Positions 1-11,000 of a DNA stretch of 64,000 nucleotides are shown in pieces. Within the stretch, counting starts at the first letter, position 1, and the number at the start of each line of letters is the position of its first letter. Under the pieces are notes generated by a model. That model saw nothing but the letters and a program-made list of their open reading frames with translations. It ran no database searches and was not told the origin of the DNA. This DNA is from Cavia porcellus (lineage: Eukaryota > Chordata > Mammalia > Rodentia > Caviidae): NCBI RefSeq assembly GCF_034190915.1, contig NW_026947546.1, positions 868,001-932,000 on the forward strand. Direction: 5' to 3'. Made by a program: the position numbers and the translations under genes.

Positions 1-181
1 ATCCTACATTGCCACTGCATGTTCCCTGACCTCCCCATGCTGACCACCCCGCGGGGCTTTTCTCCATCCTACATTGCCACTCACTGCGTTTCCTAATTCA
101 GACCCTCCGATTCACACCACCCCGTGATGTTTTTCTCACTCCTATTAGTGAATGTAATGTAACACACACCCATACAATGCG

Positions 182-248
182 CACCACCCCGTGATGTTTT
201 TCTCACTCCTACTAGTGAATGTAATGTAACACACACCCATACAATGCG
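182..248 (+). repeat. A monomer, 67-bp consensus copy
   Basis: This copy matches the commonest sequence of the unit. It starts with CACCACCCCGTGATG, followed by a T5 run, CTCACTCCTACTAGTGAATG, then TAATGTAACACACACCCATA and CAATGCG. Notable elements are one C4 run, the 6-bp palindrome ACTAGT in the middle, a short CA stretch and two CpG sites (in GCGC across the monomer boundary and in CCGT). Frequent substitution sites are CTACTAG to CTATTAG, CTAGTAG, CTACGAG, CTACTTG or CTATTCG; GAATGTAATG to GAATCTAATG or GAATATAATG; and CAATGCGC to CAATGCAC. The last A before a B dimer carries GAATCTAATG in the junctions I read. The variants are therefore tied to position within the larger unit, as expected of a higher-order repeat. 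Confidence 0.97.
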
Positions 249-471
249 CACCACCCCGTGATGTTTTTCTCACTCCTACTAGTGAATGTAATGTAACACA
301 CACCCATACAATGCGCACCACCCCGTGATGTTTTTCTCACTCCTATTAGTGAATGTAATGTAACACACACCCATACAATGCGCACCACCCCGTGATGTTT
401 TTCTCACTCCTACTAGTGAATGTAATGTAACACACACCCATACAATGCGCACCAACCCGTGATGTTTTTCT

Positions 472-485
472 CACTCCTACGAGTG
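472..485 (+). other. Short inverted repeat in CTACGAG monomers (representative)
   Basis: CACTC-CTAC-GAGTG is a 5-bp stem with a 4-base loop, formed only in monomers with the CTACGAG variant. The consensus CACTCCTACTAGTG has only a 4-bp stem (CACT/AGTG). It could form a small hairpin in single-stranded DNA or RNA. Function is unknown. Confidence 0.5.
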
Positions 486-784
486 AATATAATGTAACAC
501 ACACCCATACAATGCACACCACCCCGTGATGTTTTTCTCACTCCTACGAGTGAATGTAATGTAACACACACACATACAATGCGCACCTCCCCGGGATGAT
601 TTTCTCACTCCTACTAGTGAATGTAATGTAACACACACCCATACAATGCGCACCACTCCGTGATGTTTTTCTCACTCCTACTAGTGAATGTAATGTAACA
701 CACACCCATACAATGCGCACCACCCCGTGATGTTTTTCTCACTCCTAGTAGTGAATCTAATGTAACACACACCCATACAATGCG

Positions 785-927
785 CACCACCCCGTGATGT
801 TTTTCAGAAACCTATCCTACATTGCCACTGCATGTTCCCTGACCTCCCCATGCTGACCACCCCGCGGGGCTTTTCTCCATCCTACATTGCCACTCACTGC
901 GTTTCCTAATTCAGACCCTCCGATTCA
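785..927 (+). repeat. B dimer type B1 (representative)
   Basis: B1 is the commonest B dimer, with 22 copies. It begins with a 20-bp A-like head, switches at CAGAAACCT, and contains ATCCTACATTGCCACT twice, CCCCGCGGGG once and the type mark ACTGCGTTTCC. Starts of all B1 copies: 1 (partial, lacks its first 29 bp), 785, 2402, 3684, 4765, 6995, 9023, 11587, 13548, 14026, 15987, 18015, 19708, 23970, 27437, 28652, 33669, 36720, 40656, 43707, 46079, 62373. Copies at 11587, 13548, 14026 and 15987 share a private change (TTCCCTCACC instead of TTCCCTGACC). The next A monomer carries CTATTAG. B1 is the only type in the first 5.8 kb and the only one found in every part of the window. Confidence 0.95.
860..869. 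other. 10-bp GC palindrome in B dimers (representative)
   Basis: CCCCGCGGGG is a perfect palindrome with two CpG sites in the second half of B dimers. It is intact in most B1, B2, B5 and B6 copies, whereas many B3 copies have ACCGCGGGG and some B4 copies have CACGCGGGG. A monomers have only CCCCGTGATG here. It is the most GC-rich point of the array and recurs at each B dimer. Confidence 0.85.
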
Positions 928-3900
928 CACCACCCCGTGATGTTTTTCTCACTCCTATTAGTGAATGTAATGTAACACACACCCATACAATGCGCACCAC
1001 CCCGTGATGTTTTTCTCACTCCTACTAGTGAATGTAATGTAACACACACCCATACAATGCGCACCACCCCGTGATGTTTATCTCACTCCTACTAGTGAAT
1101 GTAATGTAACACACACCCATACAATGCGCACCACCCCGTGCTGTTTTTCTCTCTCCTACTAGTGAATGTAATGTAACACACACCCATACAATGCGCACCA
1201 CCCCGTGATGTTTTTCTCAATCCTACTAGTGAATGTAATGTAACACACACCCATACAATGCACACCACCGCGTGATGTTTTTCTCACTCCTACTAGTGAA
1301 TCTAATGTAACACACACCCATACAATGCGCACCACCCCGTGATGTTTTTCTCACTCCTACTAGTGAATGTAATGTAACACACACCCATACAATGCGCACC
1401 ACCCCGTGATGTTTTTCTCACTCCTACTAGTGAATGTAATGTAACACACACCCATACAATGCGCACCACCGAGTGATGCTTTTCTCACTCCTACTAGTGA
1501 ATCTAATGTAACACACACCCATACAATGCCCACCACCCCGTGATGTTTTTCTCACTCCTACTAGTGAATGTAATGTAACACACACCCATACAATGCGCAC
1601 CACCCCGTGATGTTTTTCTCACTCCTACTAGTGAATGTAATGTAACACACACCCATACAATGCGCACCACCGAGTGATGCTTTTCTCACTCCTACTAGTG
1701 AATCTAATGTAACACACACCCATACAATGCGCACCACCCCGTGATGTTTTTCTCCCTCCTACTAGTGAATGTAATGTAACACACACCCATACAATGCGCA
1801 CCACCCCGTGATGTTTTTCTCACTCCTACTAGTGAATGTAATGTAACACACACCCATACAATGCGCACCACCCCGTGATGTTTTTCTCACTCCTACGAGT
1901 GAATATAATGTAACACACACCCATACAATGCACACCACCCCGTGATGTTTTTCTCACTCCTACGAGTGAATGTAATGTAACACACACACATACAATGCGC
2001 ACCACCCCGTGATGTTTTTCTCACTCCTACTAGTGAATGTAATGTAACACACACCCATACAATGCGCACCACCCCGTGATGTTTTTCTCACTCCTACGAG
2101 TGAATATAATGTAACACACACCCATACAATGCACACCACCCCGTGATGTTTTTCTCACTCCTACGAGTGAATGTAATGTAACACACACACATACAATGCG
2201 CACCACCCCGGGATGATTTTCTCACTCCTACTAGTGAATGTAATGTAACACACACCCATACAATGCGCACCACCCCGTGATGTTTTTCTCACTCCTACTA
2301 GTGAATGTAATGTAACACACACCCATACAATGCGCACCACCCCGTGATGTTTTTCTCACTCCTACTAGTGAATCTAATGTAACACACACCCATACAATGC
2401 GCACCACCCCGCGATGTTTTTCAGAAACCTATCCTACATTGCCACTGCATGTTCCCTGACCTCCCCATGCTGACCACCCCGCGGGGCTTTTCTCCATCCT
2501 ACATTGCCACTCACTGCGTCTCCTAATTCAGACCCTCTGATTCACACCACCCCGTGATGTTTTTCTCACTCCTATTAGTGAATGTAATGTAACACACACC
2601 CATACAATGCGCACCACCCCGTGATGTTTTTCTCACTCCTAATAGTGAATGTAATGTAACACACACCCATACAATGCGCACCACCCCGTGATGTTTTTCT
2701 CACTCCTACTAGTGAATGTAATGTAACACACACCCGTACAATGCGCACCACCCCGTGATGTTTTTCTCACTCCTACTAGTGAATGTAATGTAACACACAC
2801 CCGTACAATGCGCACCACCCCGTGATGTTTTTCTCACTCCTACTTGTGAATGTAATGTAACACACACCCATACAATGCACACCACCGCGTGATGTTTTTC
2901 TCACTCCTACTAGTGAATCTAATGTAACACACACCCATACAATGCGCACCACCCCGTGATGTTTTTCTCACTCCTACTAGTGAATGTAATGTAACACACA
3001 CCCATACAATGCGCACCACCCCGTGATGTTTTTCTCACTCCTACTAGTGAATGTAATGTAACACACACCCATACAATGCGCACCACTGAGTGATGCTTTT
3101 CTCACTCCTACTAGTGAATCTTATGTAACACACACCCATACAATGTGCACCACCCCGTGATGTTTTTCTCACTCCTACTAGTGAATGTAATGTAACACAC
3201 ACCCATACAATGCCCACCACCCCGTGATGTTTTTCTCACTCCTAGTAGTGAATGTAATGTAACACACACCCATACAATGCGCACCACCCCGTGATGTTTT
3301 TCTCACTCCTACTAGTGAATGTAATGTAACACACACCCATACAATGCGCACCACCCCGTGATGTTTTTCTCACTCCTACGAGTGAATATAATGTAACACA
3401 CACCCATACAATGCACACCACCCCGTGATGTTTTTCTCACTCCTACGAGTGAATGTAATGTAACACACACACATACAATGCGCACCACCCCGGGATGATT
3501 TTCTCACTCCTACTAGTGAATGTAATGTAACACACACCCGTACAATGCGCACCACCCCGTGATGTTTTTCTCACTCCTACTAGTGAATGTAATGTAACAC
3601 ACACCCATACAATGCGCACCACCCCGTGATGTTTTTCTCACTCCTACTAGTGAATCTAATGTAACACACACCCATACAATGCGCACCACCCCGCGATGTT
3701 TTTCAGAAACCTATCCTACATTGCCACTGCATGTTCCCTGACCTCCCCATGCTGACCACCCCGCGGGGCTTTTCTCCATCCTACATTGCCACTCACTGCG
3801 TTTCCTAATTCAGACCCTCCGATTCACACCACCCCGTGATGTTTTTCTCACTCCTATTAGTGAATGTAATGTAACACACACCCATACAATGCGCACCACC

Positions 3901-5577
3901 CCGTGATGTTTTTCTCACTCCTACTAGTGAATGTAATGTAACACACACCCATACAATGCGCACCACCCCGTGATGTTTTTCTCACTCCTACTAGTGAATC
4001 TAATGTAACACACACCCATACAATGGGCACCACCCCGTGATGTTTTTCTCACTCCTACTAGTGAATGTAATGTAACACACACCCATACAATGCGCACCAC
4101 CGAGTGATGCTTTTCTCACTCCTACTAGTGAATCTAATGTAACACACACCCATACAATGCGCACCACCCCGTGATGTTTTTCTCACTCCTAGTAGTGAAT
4201 GTAATGTAACACACACCCATACAATGCGCACCACCCCGTGATATTTTTCTCACTCCTAGTAGTGAATGTAATGTAACACACACCCATACAATGCGCACCA
4301 CCCCGTGATGTTTTTCTCACTCCTATTAGTGAATGTAATGTAACACACACCCATACAATGCGCACCACCCCGTGATGTTTTTCTCACTCCTACTAGTGAA
4401 TGTAATGTAACACACACCCATACAATGCGCACCAACCCGTGATGTTTTTCTCACTCCTACGAGTGAATATAATGTAACACACACCCATACAATGCACACC
4501 ACCCCGTGATGTTTTTCTCACTCCTACGAGTGAATGTAATGTAACACACACACATACAATGCGCACCTCCCCGGGATGATTTTCTCACTCCTACTAGTGA
4601 ATGTAATGTAACACACACCCATACAATGCGCACCACTCCGTGATGTTTTTCTCACTCCTACTAGTGAATGTAATGTAACACACACCCATACAATGCGCAC
4701 CACCCCGTGATGTTTTTCTCACTCCTAGTAGTGAATCTAATGTAACACACACCCATACAATGCGCACCACCCCGCGATGTTTTTCAGAAACCTATCCTAC
4801 ATTGCCACTGCATGTTCCCTGACCTCCCCATGCTGACCACCCCGCGGGGCTTTTCTCCATCCTACATTGCCACTCACTGCGTTTCCTAATTCAGACCCTC
4901 CGATTCACACCACCCCGTGATGTTTTTCTCACTCCTATTAGTGAATGTAATGTAACACACACCCATACAATGCGCACCACCCCGTGATGTTTTTCTCACT
5001 CCTACTAGTGAATGTAATGTAACACACACCCATACAATGCGCACCACCCCGTGATGTTTTTCTCACTCCTACTAGTGAATGTAATGTAACACACAACCAT
5101 ACAATGCGCACCACCCCGTGATGTTTTTCTCACTCCTACTAGTGAATGTAATGTAACACACACCCATACAATGCGCACCACCCCGTGATGTTTTTCTCAA
5201 TCCTACTAGTGAATGTAATGTAACACACACCCATACAATGCACACCACCGCGTGATGTTTTTCTCACTCCTACTAGTGAATCTAATGTAACACACACCCA
5301 TACAATGCGCACCACCCCGTGATGTTTTTCTCACTCCTACTAGTGAATGTAATGTAACACACACCCATACAATGCGCACCACCCCGTGATGTTTTTCTCA
5401 CTCCTACTAGTGAATGTAATGTAACACACACCCATACAATGCGCACCACCGAGTGATGCTTTTCTCACTCCTACTAGTGAATCTAATGTAACACACACCC
5501 ATACAATGCCCACCACCCCGTGATGTTTTTCTCACTCCTACTAGTGAATGTAATGTAACACACACCCATACAATGCG

Positions 5578-5645
5578 CACCACCCCGTGATGTTTTTCTC
5601 ACTCCTACTAGTGAATGTAATGTAACACACACACCATACAATGCG
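5578..5645 (+). repeat. 68-bp A monomer with a 1-bp insertion
   Basis: The CA stretch reads TAACACACACACCATACA (5623-5640) where the consensus is TAACACACACCCATACA, which fits one inserted A. It makes the B-to-B interval 1082 instead of 1081 bp and is the only insertion found in the window. It shifts the reading phase of the following repeats, which is why the longest open frame here (100 codons, minus strand, 5483-5785) spans it. It is a private mutation with no duplicated copy. Confidence 0.93.
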
Positions 5646-7874
5646 CACCACCGAGTGATGCTTTTCTCACTCCTACTAGTGAATCTAATGTAACACACAC
5701 CCATACAATGCCCACCACCCCGTGATGTTTTTCTCACTCCTACTAGTGAATGTAATGTAACACACACCCATACAATGCGCACCACCCCGTGATGTTTTTC
5801 TCACTCCTACTAGTGAATCTAATGTAACACACACCCATACAATGCGCACCACCCCGCGATGTTTTTCAGAATCCTATCCTACATTGCCACTGCATGTTCC
5901 CTGACTTCCATATGCTGACCACCCTGCGGGGCTTTTCTCCATCCTATATTGTCACTCACTGCCTTTCCTAATTCAGACCCTCCGATTCACACCACCCCGT
6001 CATGTTTTTCTCACTCCTAGTAGTGAATGTAATGTAACACACACCAACACAATGCGCACCACCCTGTGATGTTTTTCTCACTCCTACTAGTGAATCTAAT
6101 GTAACACACACCCATACAATGCGCACCACCCCGTGATGCTTTTCTCACTCCTTCTAGTGAATCTAATGTAACACACACCCATACAATGGGCACCACCCCG
6201 TGATGTTTTTCTCACTCCTACTAGTGAATGTAATGTAACACACACCCATACAATGCGCACCACCCCGTGATGTTTTTCTCACTCCTACTAGTGAATGTAA
6301 TGTAACACACACCCATACAATGCGCACCACCGAGTGATGCTTTTCTCACTCCTACTAGTGGATCTAATGTAACACACACCCATACAATGCGCACCACCCC
6401 GTGATGTTTTTCTCACTCCTAGTAGTGAATGTAATGTAACACACACCCATACAATGCGCACCACCCCGTGATATTTTTCTCACTCCTAGTAGTGAATGTA
6501 ATGTAACACACACCCATACAATGCGCACCACCCCGTGATGTTTTTCTCACTCCTACTAGTGAATGTAATGTAACACACACCCATACAATGCGCACCACCC
6601 CGTGATGTTTTTCTCACTCCTACTAGTGAATGTAATGTAACACACACCCATACAATGCTCACCACCCCGTGATGTTTTGATCACTCCTACGAGTGAATAT
6701 AATGTAACACACACCCATACAATGCACACCACCCCGTGATGTTTCTCTCACTCCTACGAGTGAATGTAATGTAACACACACACATACATTGCGCACCACC
6801 CCGGGATGATTTTCTCACTCCTACTAGTGAATGTAATGTAACACACACCCATACAATGCGCACCACTCCGTGATGTTTTTCTCACTCCTACTAGTGAATG
6901 TAATGTAACACACACCCATACAATGCGCACCACCCCGTGATGTTTTTCTCACTCCTACTAGTGAATCTAATGTAACACACACCCATACAATGCGCACCAC
7001 CCCGCGATGTTTTTCAGAAACCTATCCTACATTGCCACTGCATGTTCCCTGACCTCCCCATGCTGACCACCCCGCGGGGCTTTTCTCCATCCTACATTGC
7101 CACTCACTGCGTTTCCTAATTCAGACCCTCCGATTCACACCACCCCGTGATGTTTTTCTCACTCCTATTAGTGAATGTAATGTAACACACACCCATACAA
7201 TGCGCACCACCCCGTGATGTTTTTCTCACTCCTACTAGTGAATCTAATGTAACACACACCCATACAATGCGCACCACCCCGTGATGTTTTTCTCACTCCT
7301 ACTAGTGAATGTAATGTAACACACACCCATACAATGCGCACCACCCCGTGATGTTTTTCTCACTCCTACTAGTGAATGTAATGTAACACACACCCATACA
7401 ATGCGCACCACCCCGTGATGTTTTTCTCACTCCTACTAGTGAATGTAATGTAACACACACCCATACAATTCACACCACCGCGTGATGTTTTTCTCACTCC
7501 TACTAGTGAATCTAATGTAACACACACCCATACAATGCGCACCACCCCGTGATGTTTTTCTCACTCCTACTAGTGAATGTAATGTAACACACACCCATAC
7601 AATGCGCACCACCCCGTGATGTTTTTCTCACTCCTACTAGTGAATGTAATGTAACACACACCCATACAATGCGCACCACCGAGTGATGCTTTTCTCACTC
7701 CTACTAGTGAATCTAATGTAACACACACCCATACAATGCCCACCACCCCGTGATGTTTTTCTCACTCCTACTAGTGAATCTAATGTAACACACACCCATA
7801 CAATGCGCACCACCCCGTGATGTTTTTCTCACTCCTACTAGTGAATCTAATGTAACACACACCCATACAATGCG

Positions 7875-8017
7875 CACCACCCCGCGATGTTTTTCAGAAT
7901 CCTATCCTACATTGCCACTGCATGTTCCCTGACTTCCCCATGCTGACCACCCCGCGGGGCTTTTCTCCATCCTATATTGTCACTCACTGCCTTTCCTAAT
8001 TCAGACCCTCCGATTCA
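7875..8017 (+). repeat. B dimer type B2 (representative)
   Basis: B2 has seven copies, starting at 5847, 7875, 10439, 12467, 14906, 16867 and 18560. All lie between 5.8 and 18.7 kb, where they alternate with B1. Type marks are CAGAATCCT, GACTTCC (the 5847 copy reads GACTTCCATATGCTG), TATATTGTCACTCACTGCC and CTTTCC. The A monomer that follows carries CTAGTAG and CACACCAATAC (CACACCAACAC after the 5847 copy). Several copies (12467, 14906, 16867, 18560) have GGGGATTTTC instead of GGGGCTTTTC after the GC palindrome, which groups them as a younger subset. Length is 143 bp, as in every other B type. Confidence 0.93.
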
Positions 8018-11000
8018 CACCACCCCGTGATGTTTTTCTCACTCCTAGTAGTGAATGTAATGTAACACACACCAATACAATGCGCACCACCCTGTGATGT
8101 TTTTCTCACTCCTACTAGTGAATCTAATGTAACACACACCCATACAATGCGCACCACCCCGTGATGTTTTTCTCACTCCTACTAGTGAATCTAATGTAAC
8201 ACACACCCATACAATGCGCACCACCCCGTGATGTTTTTCTCACTCCTACTAGTGAATGTAATGTAACACACACCCATACCATGCGCACCACCCCGTGATG
8301 TTTTTCTCACTCCTACTAGTGAATGTAATGTAACACACACCCATACAATGCGCACCACCGAGTGATGCTTTTCTCACTCCTACTAGTGAATCTAATGTAA
8401 CACACACCCATACAATGCGCACCACCCCGTGATGTTTTTCTCGCTCCTAGTAGTGAATGTAATGTAACACACACCCATACAATGCGCACCACCCCGTGAT
8501 GTTTTTCTCACTCCTAGTAGTGAATGTAATGTAACACACACCCATACAATGCGCACCACCCCGTGATGTTTTTCTCACTCCTACTAGTGAATGTAATGTA
8601 ACACACACCCATACAATGCGCACCACCACGTGATGTTTTTCTCACTCCTACTAGTGAATGTAATGTAACACACACCCATACAATGCGCACCAACCCGTGA
8701 TGTTTTTCTCACTCCTACGAGTGAATGTAATGTAACACACACCCATACAATGCACACCACCCCGTGATGTTTTTCTCACTCCTACGAGTGAATGTAATGT
8801 AACACACACACATACAATGCGCACCACCCCGGGATGATTTTCTCACTCCTACTAGTGAATGTAATGTAACACACACCCATACAATGCGCACCACCCCGTG
8901 ATGTTTTTCTCACTCCTACTAGTGAATGTAATGTAACACACACCCATACAATGCGCACCACCCCGTGATGTTTTTCTCACTCCTACTAGTGAATCTAATG
9001 TAACACACACCCATACAATGCGCACCACCCCGCGATGTTTTTCAGAAACCTATCCTACATTGCCACTGCATGTTCCCTGACCTCCCCATGCTGACCACCC
9101 CGCGGGGCTTTTCTCCATCCTACATTGCCACTCACTGCGTTTCCTAATTCAGACCCTCCGATTCACACCACCCCGTGATGTTTTTCTCACTCCTATTAGT
9201 GAATGTAATGTAACACACACCCATACAATGCGCACCACCCCGTGATGTTTTTCTCACTCCTACTAGTGAATCTAATGTAACACACACCCATACAATGCGC
9301 ACCACCCCGTGATGTTTTTCTCACTCCTACTAGTGAATGTAATGTAACACACACCCATACAATGCGCACCACCCCGTGATGTTTTTCTCACTCCTACTAG
9401 TGAATGTAATGTAACACACACCCATACAATGCACACCACCCCGTGATGTTTTTCTCACTCTTACTAGTGAATGTAATGTAACACACACCCATACAATGCA
9501 CACCACCGCGTGATGTTTTTCTCACTCCTACTAGTGAATCTAATGTAACACACACCCATACAATGCGCACCACCCCGTGATGTTTTTCTCACTCCTACTA
9601 GTGAATCTAATGTAACACACACCCATACAATGCGCACCACCCCGTGATGTTTTTCTCACTCCTACTAGTGAATGTAATGTAACACACACCCATACAATGC
9701 GCACCACCGAGTGATGCTTTTCTCACTCCTACTAGTGAATCTAATGTAACACACACCCATACAATGCGCACCACCCCGTGATGTTTTTCTCACTCCTACT
9801 AGTGAATGTAATGTAACACACACCCATACAATGCGCACCACCCCGTGATGTTTTTCTCACTCCTAGTAGTGAATGTAATGTAACACACACCCATACAATG
9901 CGCACCACCCCGTGATGTTTTTCTCACTCCTACTAGTGAATGTAATGTAACACACACCCATACAATGCGCACCACCCAGTGATGTTTTTCTCACTCCTAC
10001 GAGTGAATATAATGTAACACACAACCATACAATGCACACCACCCCGTGATGTTTTTCTCACTCCTACGAGTGAATGTAATGTAACACACACACATACAAT
10101 GCGCACCACCCCGGGATGATTTTCTCACTCCTACTAGTGAATGTAATGTAACACACACCCATACAATGCGCACCACCCCGTGATGTTTTTCTCACTCCTA
10201 CTAGTGAATCTAATGTAACACACACCCATACAATGCGCACCACCCCGTGATGTTTTTCTCACTCCTACGAGTCAATGTAATGTAACACACACCCATACAA
10301 TGCGGACCACCCCGTGATGATTTTCTCACTCCTACTAGTGATTGTAATGTAACACACACACATACAATGCGCACCACCCCGTGATGTTTTTCTCACTCCT
10401 ACTAGTGAATCTAATGTAACACACACCCATACAATGCGCACCACCCCGCGATGTTTTTCAGAATCCTATCCTACATTGCCACTGCATGTTCCCTGACTTC
10501 CCCATGCTGACCACCCCTCGGGGCTTTTCTCCATCCTATATTGTCACTCAATGCCTTTCCTAATTCAGACCCTCCGATTCACACCACCCCGTGATGTTTT
10601 TCTCACTCCTAGTAGTGAATGTAATGTAACACACACCAATACAATGCGCACCACCCTGTGATGTTTTTCTCACTCCTACTAGTGAATCTAATGTAACACA
10701 CACCCATACAATGCGCACCACCCCGTGATGTTTTTCTCACTCCTACTAGTGAATCTAATGTAACACACACCCATACATTGGGCACCACCCCGTGATGTTT
10801 TTCTCACTCCTACTAGTGAATGTAATGTAACACACACCCATACAATGCGCACCACCCCGTGATGTTTTTCTCACTCCTACTAGTGAATGTAATGTAACAC
10901 ACACCCATACAATGCGCACCACCGAGTGATGCTTTTCTCACTCCTACTAGTGAATCTAATGTAACACACACCCATACAATGCGCACCACCCCGTGATGTT

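Larger units (their letters stand above)
300..5685 (+). repeat. Duplicated block, offset 3980 bp
   Basis: About 300-1700 corresponds to about 4280-5680. Shared markers at the constant offset: CTATTAG inside the run (near 337 and 4317), CACCAACCCGTG (near 450 and 4430), GCACCTCCCCGGGATG, CACCACTCCGTG, and CTCAATCC (near 1217 and 5197). The second copy has the 1-bp insertion at 5623-5640, the first does not. Boundaries are approximate. Confidence 0.8.
1..5846 (+). repeat. Array subdomain I: B1-only units
   Basis: Five B1 dimers (one partial at the left edge) separate A runs of 10, 22, 17, 14 and 14 monomers, with intervals of 813, 1617, 1282, 1081 and 1082 bp between anchors. Spacing is irregular and there is no second B type. 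Runs contain a recurring ordered cassette of variant monomers (CTACGAG with GAATATAATG, then CAATGCACACC with CACACACACATAC, then CCGGGATGATTTTC). About 0.3-1.7 kb is repeated at about 4.28-5.68 kb with an offset of 3980 bp. No gene or non-repeat sequence was seen. Confidence 0.9.

Noticed and set aside
160..182. Telomere-type repeats in ACACACACCC
   Set aside because: Only one short CA/CCC stretch occurs per 67 bp; there is no run of a telomeric hexamer or of irregular yeast-type telomeric repeats.
182..248. G-quadruplex or i-motif potential from the C4 runs
   Set aside because: A monomers have one C4 run per 67 bp, too far apart for a standard intramolecular structure. B dimers have only two nearby C4 runs.
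182..248. tRNA, rRNA or other structured RNA gene inside the repeat
   Set aside because: I see no box A/box B pair, cloverleaf or rRNA-like sequence. The only inverted repeats are 4-5 bp stems.
860..875. GC palindrome followed by CTTTTCT as an intrinsic terminator
   Set aside because: The stem has no loop beyond the palindrome centre, the T tract is short, there is no upstream gene, and the setting is a eukaryotic satellite.
785..927. B dimer as a transposable element or insertion sequence
   Set aside because: It has no terminal inverted repeats, target-site duplication or coding sequence, its heads resemble the A monomer, and its spacing is fixed by the higher-order structure.
5483..5785. 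100-codon open frame on the minus strand, and about twenty similar frames of 60-80 codons on both strands
   Set aside because: They translate the satellite monomers through successive phases, recur wherever the same repeat block recurs, and contain no recognisable domain. They are by-products of the repeat.
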